A DNA stretch of 64,000 nt from Nageia nagi. Taxonomy: Eukaryota; Pinophyta. Both the position numbers and the translations under genes were made by a program. The stretch spans positions 11,346,001-11,410,000 of the forward strand of contig JBITNC010000001.1 of NCBI GenBank assembly GCA_050084985.1. The letters run 5' to 3'. The notes under the pieces were generated by a model. The model was not told the DNA's origin. It did no database searches and saw only the letters and a list, made by a program, of their open reading frames with translations. Shown piece after piece: positions 46,022 through 57,800 of this stretch (position 1 is the stretch's first letter; the number at the start of each line of letters is the position of its first letter).

Positions 46022-46444
46022 GTTTTATAAGGGCTATGTAAAGAATAAAATTAGGTCCAAAGGTTGTATTGTAGAGTGGTATTTCATTGAGGAATCTATA
46101 TCATTCTATGCAAACTATATGAGAATTTTAGAAGCAATTGGTTGCAAGAAGATAGGGAGTAATGAAGAAGAAGACACTATAGTCCATGGGAGGCCAATTT
46201 ACATTAGAGAAGTCCTTAATTTGGACCCATTTCTCTCAAGTAAGCCCATTAATACATTCTCCTTAACATGGATGAAGACTGAACTTAAGCCTTGGGTAGA
46301 GTAAGTATCTATTTGTTGTTATTGTATAGTGGAATATTATTTAGATCCAATTGTACTTGATAAAATTTAGGGAAAATTAGGAAGATAAGATGAGTATTAG
46401 GGAATCCAACCCTCATGCAATGAAAGGTGAAGCATGGTTACAAT

Positions 46445-46468
46445 AACACACACACACACACACACATA
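46445..46468. repeat. (AC)n microsatellite
   Basis: About eleven AC units, located between the DUF4218 and DUF4216 parts of the CACTA remnant. Confidence 0.9.
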
Positions 46469-47110
46469 TCCAAAAATTCATCTCTTGGTTACAAGATTAG
46501 TTTATTATGCTCACATTAATATTGATCATCATGTAATGTTATACATTCATCTTCTAACTATTATTCTTTATTTTAGTTTTAAAGATATGCAAATCAATGT
46601 AATGATGATGAATTTGACACAATGGAGTGGTTGTCACTTGGTCCAAATCAAGTTACCATAAAATTTTCAAGCTATTTGATTTAGTACTGAATACATAGAT
46701 GAATAAAGAACAACTCAAAATAATGGGGTGTGTGTCAATGCAATTGTAAGGTGCATATAAAGTGAAAAAGACACAAACATTATGATTAAATTAATTACAT
46801 ATTATGGTGTTATTAGGGAAATAATTATCTTGAATTACTATCAATCTAAACACACCTTTTTCAAATATGAATGGATGAATGTTATTGAAAAGAAGAGTGG
46901 ATGTAAAAAATGATGAAATGTGCTTCACAATGGTCAACTTGAGAATATTACATTGTGGGGATAGATGAGAATATAATCCATTTACTCTATCATATCATTA
47001 AAAATAAGTTTTATATGTACATGATTTAGAAGAAATTGGCTAGTATTTGTTTTTCATCTTACCTCCAAGAGGAATAAGAGATTTAAATGTACGAGGTAAA
47101 TTATACCAAT

Positions 47111-47874
47111 TTCCTTGTAGTAATATATTCTATTGAACTTAAATTGTACAAGATAATAACAAATATGATGGTAACATTCAATATATTTATGAGTATTGTT
47201 AGGGTACATATTTGTGAGCATGATCTTGTAGCTTTATTGGAATCCAAATGCATGTTATATATTTAAATACTAAAATTGTACATCCATCCTTTGTAACATG
47301 TTTGAATAAATTGATTCTTGGTAATGCTACTATTTATTGCTCATTCATTGTTTATTTCTACAATAGATTAATATAATGAAATAATAAATTTGGGAGTTAA
47401 TTTTATACCATATGGTTTACTTATATTATTTCATGTCTTTATTTAAATCATTTTATATCACATAGCCTATTTAGATATTTCATTGGGAGATCTGAATTTT
47501 TTTGGAAGTTTCAAATAGAAAATTTGATGTTGCTATCACTTCATGAGATATCAAACATACTTAGATAATCTCATATCATTTTTGCATATCATATAATGTA
47601 TTTCAACATTATCCATAATAAATGATGGTGAAATAAAAAATTTCAAAATCAAATGAATCATATTTGAAGTCATGGAGAAAATGGTTCAAAAGTTGTTTGG
47701 AATAAGTGGAGAAATAAAAAATTTTAAAAAAATTTCTATAGTTTTGGCAATATTATATTGAAATTTAGTTTATTATGTATAAATAAATATAATTAGATAC
47801 TATCATCTAAAATACCTTAGGATGTATTAAATTAGTTAAAGATGACCATAATAGTAAGTATGCATGTATACAAG
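47111..47874. other. Intergenic, nothing recognised
   Basis: AT-rich. Possibly the 3' end of the CACTA element, but no CACTA-type terminal repeat was seen. Confidence 0.45.
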
Positions 47875-48255
47875 TGTCTTTAGAATGACACAAACAATCA
47901 TCTTAGAAAAAGAATAATTGATCATTTTCATTTTTTGTAGATAATCATCTTCACTTTTGTGCAAATGAGCATATTAAAAAAGCATATATAATCATCTACA
48001 AAAAAAGTAAGATGCTCAAATATATTTTGTTAAGAGAATTGACTACACTTTTGAGAAGATGATCATCTCTATAGAAGTGAAGATGATCATCTACATAAAA
48101 ATGAAGATGATCATTTGCATAGAAGTGAATATGATATTTTGCATAAAGATTATCTATAAAAAATTAAGGATATCACCTACAAAAAAGTAAATATGACCAT
48201 CTAAACAAAAGTAAAGATGATTATCTGCATGAAATTGTAGATGGGTATTTCTTAT
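47875..48255. repeat. Minisatellite with palindromic GATGATCATC core, about 27-30-bp units
   Basis: Variants of GAAGATGATCATCTACATAAAAAT recur about ten times, best preserved at 48055-48130. The core GATGATCATC is its own reverse complement, so the array reads much the same on both strands. Flanking units are degenerate. Confidence 0.8.
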
Positions 48256-48847
48256 GGATTGCATATGGCCATCTAATTATTACATCAAATGATGCTTCAA
48301 ACATCATCCAGGCATAACTAATGTAGTCATAATAAATAATTGCTAATATATGTTAATTTTCATAAAAAGTATTTGGTGGGTCATTCTCCATTCATTTTAA
48401 AGCATCCACTTCTATAGTTCTGCAACTCTCCCAATACTTCCCATGTCTCTTCTAATTTTTCTCTAGCCTTCAGAACCTACCCTTCATTACATGGCTTCTT
48501 ATCTTACATTACAAATATTTTGTCTCCTTAATAACATGATGTCAATCTCTATTATTGCTTAACCTGGATCTTACAATATCATGTGCTAGCTTATTTCTAA
48601 GATTTTTTCCACTCCTAGTTATGACTTATGTTGGATACAAGAATTAGATCCTCTCCCATTAGTTTATATGGGTACATTTTCCACTAATATTCCCCTCTTG
48701 TATGTGAGTATAAAATCCTAAAATAATTAAATTTGATGGTAACAATATCATACATGGTAAACCCATTTATTTCTTTGTAAAACTTGCTTATGTATAAATA
48801 TTAATAGGTATATTATGCAAATATGCCCTAAAACACATGAATACAAA
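48256..48847. other. Intergenic, nothing recognised
   Basis: No gene or repeat was seen. The region ends at the outer edge of the LTR at 48848. Confidence 0.5.
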
Positions 48848-49571
48848 TGTTATAACCAAAATAATAATTATTAAGGTTATTTATAGAATACTTAAATTCA
48901 CTAATTAACTATGAAATAATAGGAAATCAATGACATAAAATATACAAATGTCCTAATTGACCTTGACCTATCAAAATTGGATTTACAAAAGATGCAAACC
49001 TATGCTTCACTTATGATGATGAATGGAGGAGAAATCTAATCGAAAGAGGATGAATGATGAGCTTACCTAAAATACAAAGTCACAAATCTGACATAAACCC
49101 AATGGTAGCACTATAAACCCAATGACATCACCTAATTACCATTCCAAAATACCTCTCCATTTTGTTCAATGTCATTGTCCCACCTTCATGCATAAAATCT
49201 CTCTCACAAAAGGATAAAAGATCATAGGAATGTAGAGCTTAGAATATGATAAATTTAGATATGATAGGTGGTGTAAGAAAAATCTATCAATATTAACAAA
49301 AGTATAATGCCAACTATCAAGGATTTGGAATTATATCATAACATGTCATATATTTGATCATTCATAACCCCTCCAGCTTTATAGGTAACTGATCTAGTTC
49401 TAAGGGTCCTCCTTAGGCTTATTGTGATGTTGAGCTAACCTGTTACCACAAAATATAAAGATATATGAGAGTTCAAATGAAAAGAGTATTTATTTAATAA
49501 ATTAAATAAATTATTTTGAATACCTAAAAGGATATTCTAATTAAATCAACATTCCTTTTTAGGTGTTAACA
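48848..49571 (-). repeat. 3' LTR of the minus-strand Tat-like element
   Basis: On the minus strand it begins TGTTAACACCTAAAAAGG at 49571, next to the purine tract, and ends GGTTATAACA at 48848; length 724 bp. It aligns by eye over its whole length with the 722-bp LTR at 32753-33474. Confidence 0.82.
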
Positions 49572-49912
49572 AATGCCCCAATTTGAATATTTTTTATGCT
49601 TTTGGGATAAAATATAATCAAAACATAAATTCAAAGTATAACAAAAAAAGTAAAAAAGTACTCTCTAAAAATTTGTATCATAGTGATAGCTTTAGATGCC
49701 TTTGTTTTTGCTTATATTATGCCCCATCTTTGACTTGGTTGTGACAAGATGGACCTCTCATCATAGGAGCAATCCAAGGAAAAGAAAAAGGTACCTAAAA
49801 AGAGCTTAGATAAGAAATATTTTGTGTAAGATATCTCAAATATAAACATTAAACATCATGATATGGAAACTATGATAAGAAAAGCAAACCTATCCTTGGT
49901 GACATACCCACC

Positions 49913-50140
49913 AAGATGAAGAAGATGATAACCAATTTAGATTGATCAACTTGGTTTCCCAAGCCACCAAGTTGCCATGGATTTTGCTATGAATCGCTAT
50001 TCCTTTTAAAGGTAACAAATGATAAGATTGACCCTTTTGTACAAAGGCATTGAATGATAAGAATAACTAACTTGGTTTCCCAAGCTACCATGTTTCTATG
50101 GATTTCTTGATAAGAGTACCCCTTTCTTACAAAGGATCCA
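49913..50140 (-). repeat. Tandem repeats shared with the 27.5-33.5 kb element
   Basis: Two full units and one 35-bp partial unit of the 88-bp repeat seen at 31997-32385, here in minus orientation. The partial unit is the same length and phase in both elements. Confidence 0.75.
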
Positions 50141-50459
50141 CTGATATGAATAAAGATACAAAGCAAGATACATATTGATATATTTTGATAAGCATTATTG
50201 AGAAGTAATTATTTACAAAATGAAATGAAAGTAAAGAAATGAAATAGATTTTTTGTTAATTTATCATGAATAGGAAGAAATGATCAATTTTTGGAAATTT
50301 TAGACTACTTGAAACCAACAACATCACTAGGAACACAACAACGTCCCTAGATTATTGCTTTATTTTGAAATGATAGTATGAAAAGATGAAATGCATATTT
50401 TTATGAAAAATATCAGACATAAAACTTTTTCATATGCATATTATTAATTGGATTGTGTT

Positions 50460-51690
50460 CTTATTTACCTTCAATTGTAGATAATTTATAAACACCTTTT
50501 TTGTAAGGACCTATCCAGTTAGGTTCAAACTTACCTTTCTTTTTATTTTCTAGATCTTTAGTGTTGGCAAGGTTTTCTTTTAAGAATAGGTCACCAAATT
50601 TGAACTCTTTAGTATTGATCCTTTTTCTATAGGTTTTTTGAATTCTATAATGGTAGACATGAAGGTATTCTAAATAATTAATCTATTTTTCATCTAGGAC
50701 CTTTAGTTGGGATTATCTAGCTTTTCTTTTATCCTCATCGAGAATGAGGCCATCTAGTGACACAAAAAGATATGGGATTTCTAACTCAAGGGGAACTACA
50801 ATGTCATCATCATACACTAATGAAAAGGGGTTACCCCTATAGAAGTTCTTATACTTTTTCTATAGGCCCACAAAGCATAAGGGAGTTGTTCTTGCCAATA
50901 TTTACCATATTTTGCAACAACTTTGGATAAGATACTCTTAATGACCTTGTTAGAGCTTCAACTTGACCATTAATTTAGGGTAATATGGGGTGGAGAAATT
51001 CCATTCAATATGATATTTAATGCAAAATTCCTTAACTTCATTACCTTTAAATCTAGTACCATTATCCATGAATAATTTAGAAGACACATGATATCTAAAA
51101 ATTATAAACTCAATAAGAAATTCAACAATCTTATCTCCTTTTTTATATTTCATTAGTATAGCCTCCACCCCTTTTGTGAAGTATTTAATAGCTGTAATGA
51201 TAAACTTATAGACATATCTTGAAATAGGGTTAATTTTACCAATAAAATCAAGTGCCCAAATAGAAAAAGGCCAAAGAGATACAATAGAGCATGAGAAGGA
51301 GAAAGTTGCATACTAGCATTATTTTGACATTGTTCATATTTCTTGATAAGCAATTCAAAATATTCAAGCATATTAGGCCAATAATAACTATTATAAGAAA
51401 CTTTTGTTAAACATATTTACCACTAAAGTATCCACCACATTCACCATCATGAGGTTTGTGAAGGACCATATCTACTTCATGCCTCATTAAACATCTAAGA
51501 AGAGCACCATCAAAAGACCTTCTATACAACAAATAACCTATGATGACATACTTGGTAGCTAGATTTTTAAGTCTAATTATAGCATTATGATCAAAGGTAA
51601 TAGGAACAATACCATCTTTAAGATAATTGAAACATCTTGATACCACCCATACACATTGATACAAGTAGCATAATAACAATGATCCTCAAT
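50460..51690 (-). pseudogene. Integrase remnant of the Tat-like element
   Basis: Zinc-binding part (51407-51679): YVIIGYLLYRRSFDGALLRC, then HKPHDGECGGYFSGKYV. Catalytic core: WALDFIGKI (first Asp, about 51240), DNGTRFKGNEVKEFCIKYHI (second Asp, about 51040-51080), then, after a frame change, NGQVEAL (Glu, about 50960). The C-terminal part includes KFEPNWIGPY (about 50500-50530), a GPY/F-type motif. All three DDE residues are therefore still readable, but not in one frame. Confidence 0.85.
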
Positions 51691-51829
51691 AAAATCTTCA
51701 ATAATAAACTCATGAGAAGGATAACCTATATTTTTGATTATGAGGATAGTGTATTTATTTCTATATTAATAGGATAAAGGTAATAAGCACTACCCATTGT
51801 ATCAATATAACTATTGTTGTCTCTTGGAA

Positions 51830-52140
51830 TGTTATCAATTTTGTACTCATTGAAGTAGATGAGGTGGTTTTCTACCATTTCCATATATGGTGCAACTTGG
51901 GATCTTTGGTGTTGTAAATATTAGACACATGCTTCATAATGAGTTGAGAATCACCAAATATTTTGATCATTTTTTACTTTCAAAAGTATTACAACCTTCA
52001 CACCTAAGATTAGAACCTCATGTTCTACCATATTGTTAGTGTAATAAAAACTTAAACAATAAGACATAAGGATAACATCACCATGAGGATTTATGAGAAT
52101 AATTCCTACTTCTACTCTAATAATGCACTTATATCCATAT
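51830..52140 (-). pseudogene. Archaeal-type RNase H (aRH), between RNase H and integrase
   Basis: VEVGIILINPHGDVILMSYC, YTNNMVEHEVLILGVKVV and IKIFGDSQLIMKHVSNIYN follow the aRH consensus 'GAGIVLxxPxGD...TNNxAEYEALxxGL...GDSQLVxxQV'. The catalytic Glu and second Asp are visible; the first Asp region is decayed. This is the usual position in Tat elements. Confidence 0.75.
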
Positions 52141-52329
52141 AATAATAGGATATAATCATTATTTTCAATAAAATAAATAAAAAATTATGAGAATTCAAGC
52201 TTTGGAATGGAGAAGCAACATACAAGTGTAGCAACAACACTAGGTTTAGGGTTTCTCTTATCATCCATTTCATCTAAAAATTCTCCCTACATGCTAGATA
52301 CTTAATTTCATGGGTGATTTGTATTTAAA

Positions 52330-52920
52330 ATATGATATATATTATCATTTTATTTAATTTTGAGTGATAAATACTAAATCAAATTCTTGAAGCAACATTA
52401 ACCATTTTGCAGCCCTTCCAGATAGGTAGGACTTGGACATGAGATATTTGAGAGGAATAGCTTGAGATATGACATAAGTTGTATTTTAAAGAATTTAATA
52501 TATTAATTTTTAGTTGAGAATACTATAAGAAATACATATTTTCAATTGGATATACATTATTTTATAATCAAGTAGAGTCTTACTGATATAGTAGATTACT
52601 CTTTCCTTGTTATTATCACCCTTTTGAGCTAACATTGCCCCTAATGCACTTAATGTTGCTAAAATATAAAGTAAAAAAACATTTTTTTAATTATAAGGGG
52701 ATAAAAATGGATAATTAGTGGGGTAACATTTTATTTTATCTAAATATTTTTAATACTTTTCATCCCAAATGAATTTCTCACCTTTCTTCAGCAAGTGAGA
52801 ATATGGGGAAGTCATATCTCCTAATTAAGCAATGAACCTTCTCACAAATTGAAATTACTCTTGGAGACTTATCAACTCTTTCAAGTTCTTAGGAGGAGGA
52901 AAATAAATAATGGTTGAAAC
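52330..52920 (-). pseudogene. Ty3-type RNase H remnant
   Basis: PPPKNLKELISLQ, FVRRFIA, LLKKGEKFIWDEKY, LATLSALGAMLAQKGDNNKE, RVIYYISKTLLDYK, AIPLKYLMSKSYLSGRAAKW. This matches gypsy RNase H from the post-RT linker to its end. Stops are present. Confidence 0.75.
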
Positions 52921-52989
52921 TTTATTGATATCCACATTTATACCCCTTCTTGAAATAATGAACCCAAGCAATTTACCTGATAAGACTAA

Positions 52990-53480
52990 AAATGCACACT
53001 TTTGAGATTTTAACTTCAACTTGTACTCATCAGTTGGAAAATATTTCTCAAATATAAAATGTGATTATCATTTTTGTGGATATGGCTAGGATTTGATCAA
53101 CATAAACCTAAATTTGTTAATGGAACATATCATTGAACATACTCACCATGGCTCTTTGATAAGTTGCACCTACATTCTTTAGACCAAAAGGCATGACCAC
53201 CCAACAACATGTGCCTCAAGGAGTAACAAAAGATATCTTATGTTGGTCTTCCTTTTTTTATCCTAATTTGATTATAGCTAGAAAATACATCTATGAAAGA
53301 TAAAATTTCATGGGGCTTGTTGTTGAATCTATAGTCATATCAATGTTAGGCATAGGAAAATCATCTTTAAGACATACCTTATTAATATCTTTAAAATCTA
53401 TACAACATATTACTTTGCCATTAGGCTTAGTTGTAGGTACAATGTTAGAAATACATGGAGAATTGATAAAATAATGAAAC
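52990..53480 (-). pseudogene. Reverse transcriptase remnant
   Basis: TTKPNGKVICCIDFKDINKV, CLKDDFPMPNID, VMPFGLKNVGATYQRAM, then VYVDQILA. The last corresponds to the catalytic YVDD motif with the second Asp changed to Gln. Several frameshifts are present. Confidence 0.85.
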
Positions 53481-54839
53481 TAGTATTAAGATAATTTTAA
53501 ATTTCCTTTTTAATAGCAAGGCCTACCCTAGGATGCATTTGTTTAGGCTTTTGTTGAATTCATTTGATATTTTCATTGGCAACTATGTTATGAGTGACAA
53601 AATTAGTATCAAGATAAGGCATATCAGAATAAGAGCAAGAAAATATATCAAAAAACTATTTTAACTATAGTTAGTACCTTTCCCATTCTTTCAAGGTTAA
53701 CAAAGCTCTATTTTGATCAATCATGGATCCTCTTGGGTATCAATGTTTACTTCTACTATTTCTTCACTAAGATAGGATATTTCATCACTGATTTGGGGAG
53801 GCATAGTAAATTCCCCCAATACTACATCCAAACTCATCCATAAGAGATGTAAATAATGGAACTATGATGCTAGGAACTCAATGTTGTTGCCCCATTAAGG
53901 GATAGGAAGATTGGCTATGAAAGATAGACTAACTAGGCTTATGAATAACTCAATGAAAGATGAATAAAAAATGAAAATTAAGGGTAAGGATCTAACTTGT
54001 AATGTCTACATCATCCATGTAAATTCTTTACCAAAATATTTCTAATGTTACATGAATCATGTTGTGAGCCTTTTTTCACTAGATTTGGGAAACTCACTCT
54101 ATACCCCAGCTTCTCAAGGATAGCATCATCATTTATGAAGATATCCACTTGAACCAAAGCTATATGAGGTAAGAATGGATTTGCATAATAATACTATAAC
54201 TCTTTTGTTTTACCATCCATCTTTCCATAATGCAGCCACTCATCATACATAGCTCTGGTGTAGTCTTGATCATGGCTATACACATGTTAAATGATTGAAA
54301 TTTATGAATATGAGCTGGGTGTAGACTCATCAAATCCAACACCAATTGTTATCTTATTTTGAACTTCATTTGGAATAGGCTCTATGATTATTTACTCATT
54401 CTTACCTTACCCTTTTCCATCATATTAATATGTGTGCATATATTCATTAGTAGAAGCAAAATCAATACTATTGAAATGTATACTTACTAGCTATTGAATG
54501 CACTTTTTTCTTCATGTTCTTGATAAAGGATATTAATATATTCAATGGGGTCATTATTTTTCTTAGGAATAGAGTGATTATGCTTAGTTTTAATATCCTT
54601 CAGGAAGTAGTCCTAGCTTTTTAGAATTGAAAGAGATCATTTAAGCTCCCTAAAACTCTCCCAAATGTCTATCTCTAGGATTTTGTATACTTTAATGCTT
54701 ACCTCTTATCTAGAGACAATGGTGATAAGTTTGGTGCATCTTCCTCACTTTTGATCAAATCATGAGGAATCCAAAAACCTCTTAGCTACTTGACATATAT
54801 TTGTAGGATTATCTTCTATTTTAAAAGTAACCTACTTAC
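53481..54839 (-). pseudogene. Protease-RT linker of the minus-strand Tat-like element
   Basis: This part of the polyprotein has no enzyme domain that I recognise. Readable segments include ALVQVDIFINDDAILEKLG (about 54110-54170) and a 61-codon open frame at 54160-54345. It is interrupted by stops. Confidence 0.5.
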
Positions 54840-55230
54840 TTTTGTGCATAAATTTAATCAATCTATGTAATGTGGAAGTTACAACCCTAATCTTATGGAT
54901 ACATGGTCTAGCAAGTAACAAGTTATATGTTAAATTTCACTTGAAAAATATAAAAACTTTTACGAACCATTTTACCACCTACTTCAATAGGCATAGATAC
55001 ATATCTAATACATTACTTTTTAATATTATCAAACCCTTTTATTCTAATATTTATTCTTTTCATTTTTGCATAAATGGGAGGAAAGTATTTTTGTAATAGT
55101 TCAATTGAACATACATTAATATTTGAACTAATATCAATCAAAGCTTTCTTAACAAGAATACCATCAATGTTAACATGGATATACATTCCTATATGTTTCT
55201 TATTAACATCCTCATTAGCCAATTCACTCT
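54840..55230 (-). pseudogene. Protease remnant
   Basis: IGMYIHVNIDGILVKKALID followed by ISSNINVCSIELLQK (55080-55190) matches the 'VxVxxxGVxVxKALIDGGSSVNI' active-site region of Tat-type proteases. The catalytic Asp is present, but the following Gly or Ser is replaced by Ile. Confidence 0.75.
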
Positions 55231-55659
55231 ATTAAAAGGAAATCATGTTATAAACTAAATTAGTGTCAAGATTACCTACTAAAATCAATAAATTTAGCAA
55301 CATGAATATATGCATCAACTTCAATTTTCTTAAGTGCATCAAATAAAGCATTTATATGATAATTAATAATCATAAAAGTTCAAAAATACTTATCTTGGTA
55401 TGAGTTACCTTTAGTTGTTCAAGGAGTTGTTGTGTATCAGGATTGCAAGGGACCTCCATTTGCTCTGCTATAGTCAGATTGATATTCCCTCTAGGTATTC
55501 CTCTCCTAGAAACACCACACAATTCTTGGTTGAAGATGACATTTTTTGTGAGGGGTTCAACATTTTTGAATCAACTGCATAGGTCTCATATTGTATCTTA
55601 CCATCACCTAACAAGTTTTGTAATTATTTCCTTAGTATCATATATGCATTTGTTCTATG

Positions 55660-56700
55660 ACCTTTAACCTTAGGATATTCACAAAATTTTGCTTCATTAT
55701 ACCAACTAGGTTTATCATCATGAGGACCTAGCTCTTGCTTTGCATCAGTTTGATTAGTCCCTTTTGTAAATAGTCCTTGAACATAATGGTAGGACCTAAA
55801 GGTAACCTATTATTATTCCTAAAATTTTGCTTTGCTTAACTCTTTTATTGCTCTTTGAATGGGGGTTATTTTATGGCATGTACCTCTTTATCTTCTTTTT
55901 TCTGATGTATACCTTTTTAGTCTCCTTGCTAGGGTTTCCATATTTCAAGTCACCCATATCAACTAAGCACTTCTCTTTTTAGGAAAGCCTATGCATAATA
56001 TGTATAAGGGGTAGTATCATGTAACCTAGGGCTATGAAATTCAATTTAGGATGGTTATTATGGAAAGAAATGGATGTGACATGATACTTAGATAAGGGTT
56101 CAAGAATCATCCTCCATATCATTTGAAATATTCAAGCAAATTTATTGAACTACTCATTTGGACCTTGGATAACACTAACTAAATTTGAAACTATAATTCA
56201 TCTAGAAGCATGATATTTGAAATGGATGTACAATTTTGAGATAAGTTGTGGAAAGAAATTAATAGACTTAGCAGGTAAAGAGAAGTACCAATTGAGTGCA
56301 TCACCTTTGAATGTTGTAGGGAAGTATTTAACCATCAAGTTATCATTCATCTTAAACTTTAATTCAAACTTAATTTTGAAGTCTGTGAGATGAGCCATAG
56401 GATCTCCCTTACCATTGTATGTATCAAAAATAGGTTCCACTTCCAAATTAGGTGCCTAATATTATAAATATCATCATATAGTGGATTCAAATCTCTAGAT
56501 ATGGGTGAAGTACCTCCAACAAATTGATTGTTGCTCCTAATATTAAGGCTTCACTTCTCTCTTTGTTTTCATATAGCATCTTCTTGAGATTAGCTTTGGT
56601 GGTCTCATCAAAGCTATTGACTATGGTAAGAAATTAAGTAGGTTCCATTTCTAAAGCACTTGAAATATAAGATTAGTCCTATCCAAAACTCTAGGGTTTT
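55660..56700 (-). pseudogene. Gag remnant
   Basis: The 82-codon open frame 56198-56446 reads EPIFDTYNGKGDPMAHLTDF, then MNDNLMVKYFPTTFKGDALN, then WYFSLPAKSINFFPQLISKL, a textbook Retrotrans_gag core. Nearer the protease (about 55670-55760), FCEYPKVKGHRTNAYMILRK is a degraded CxYHxxxGHxTxxC zinc motif (His to Pro, last Cys to Tyr). Confidence 0.85.
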
Positions 56701-56778
56701 GGCACAACTAGTGAAGGATAACATGATTTATAAAAAAGAAACTAGGTTCACCAATTGTTGTAATCAAAATAATAATTG

Positions 56779-57289
56779 TATTCCATTAGTATAACACACA
56801 AAAATTTGGATAATTATATTATTTTTCATTCTTCATAATTTCATTCTTTACTACCCAAAAGCTATGTATATAAGATACACAAGAGGACATTATTCTTTTA
56901 AAAGTCTTCATGAGTTATAAAATTTTGTATTCTTTCATTATAAATTCCCCCTCTTCTCATTTATTTACCTTAGGGTGTTGGGATTTCATTTTTTTAGTAC
57001 CCAAGAATTATGTGAATAAGGACACCTAGGAGTTATGTCATTTTTTAGTAGTACCCAGGGATTATCTAAATAAAGTTACCTAGGAGTTATTTCAATAAGA
57101 CTTATGTCAATTTTATATTCTTTTATCTTTAATGATTGAGAGTTGAGAGTGCCTAGGATTCATATCATCTTCTCCAATATACTTAAAAATTCATGTATGT
57201 AAAAATTCCTAAAATCATATTTATTGCCTTAGAGTCTCTAGGAATTTTGGCATAAATATCTAAAACTTGTACATATTTAGAGTTCAACT
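56779..57289. other. Noncoding junction between two Tat-like elements
   Basis: Homology to the minus-strand element's LTR stops at about 56778. Two degenerate copies of TAGTACCCAAGAATTATGT, then CACCTAGGAGTTAT lie at 56990-57110. Possibly the U3 part of an LTR of the next element. Confidence 0.4.
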
Positions 57290-57625
57290 TTTGAAGAATA
57301 CCAATAGTGCTCGAGGATTCTAAAGGATGATGCCATAAATTTTGGTAAAAATAAATGGGTCTCAAAGCAAGAAATGGTAGATGCTAACTTTTGAAGAACA
57401 TCAACAGAGCTTAGCAATTTTGTGAGATGATGTCATAGTTTTCGATCAGAATTAGCGGGTCCTAGCGTAGTCAGAATATCAATAGTACCCAAGGATTTTG
57501 AGAGATGATGTCATAGTTTTCATTTAGAATCGATGGGTTCCATTTAAATCAAAATATTAATAAAATTAGGGATTTTGAAGGATGACATCATGATTTTTGG
57601 CTAAAATTAGTGGGCCTCAAAAGAA
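57290..57625 (+). repeat. Tandem repeats of about 78-99 bp, four copies, upstream of a TATA box
   Basis: Units start near 57295, 57394, 57472 and 57550 and share AGAATATCAATAG, then GGATTTTGAGAGATGATGTC, then ATAGTTTT, then GAATTAGTGGGTCC. They lie in the presumed U3 region of the element that follows. Confidence 0.78.
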
Positions 57626-57790
57626 CTAGATCATCAACATAGCCTAAAAGAAGAACATAGAGCCCACCAAGCAAGTGAAAGAGTAGTGCATAGTTGTAAC
57701 ATTTATGTAAATAGTGTTATTTTAGTTATTTCATTCAATGTAGTAGTAATGTATATTAATGAAACCCAACCACCTAAGGGGGGGAAAGTT

Positions 57791-57800
57791 GTATAAATAG
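57791..57800 (+). promoter_or_regulatory. Putative LTR TATA box
   Basis: GTATAAATAG, downstream of the tandem repeats and about 650 bp before the primer-binding site, consistent with a promoter in the 5' LTR. Confidence 0.5.

Larger units (their letters stand above)
45363..47110 (+). pseudogene. CACTA (En/Spm) TNP2-type gene without its transposase core
   Basis: Three domains occur in the TNP2 order. First, the N-terminal transposase-associated domain from ATG 45363: MENSWLKEPINSKDYVHGVE, then IICTC, a stop and MCQN (45363-45525). Second, a DUF4218-like domain (45570-46310): LKSHxxxxLFHYLLPIALLY, ALPPSFF, FDIMMQLT, WMCPFKRFYKGYVKNK, IEESISFYANYM. Third, a DUF4216-like domain (46570-47110): LGPNQVTIKFSSYL, NNGVCVN, LITYYGVIREIIILNY, FFKYEWMNVIEKKSG, DEMCFTMVNLRILHCGDR. 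The catalytic core normally lying between the first two is absent. An intron of 100 bp (45922-46021) splits KR|FYKGYV. Numerous stops make it non-functional. CACTA terminal repeats were not found. Confidence 0.85.
48848..56778 (-). mobile_element. Tat-like Ty3/gypsy element, minus strand
   Basis: Read on the minus strand: an LTR end remnant (56756-56778), a PBS region (TTGGTGAACC, 56744-56753), gag, protease, RT, RNase H, a second archaeal-type RNase H (aRH), integrase, an untranslated part with tandem repeats, a purine tract (ATTGGGGCATT) and the 3' LTR (48848-49571). The extra RNase H between RNase H and integrase is the hallmark of plant Tat-lineage elements. The 5' LTR is cut about 23 bp from its inner end. 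Frames are interrupted throughout, so the element is dead. It is the inverted relative of the 27.5-33.5 kb element. Confidence 0.85.

Noticed and set aside
45867-46304. 145-codon frame as one continuous protein
   Set aside because: Its first third is out of frame with DUF4218 and reads through a 100-bp intron. Only the part after 46022 is domain sequence.
46434-46661. 75-codon frame starting in the (AC)n run
   Set aside because: Its first part is microsatellite, and the CACTA DUF4216 reading frame explains the region better.
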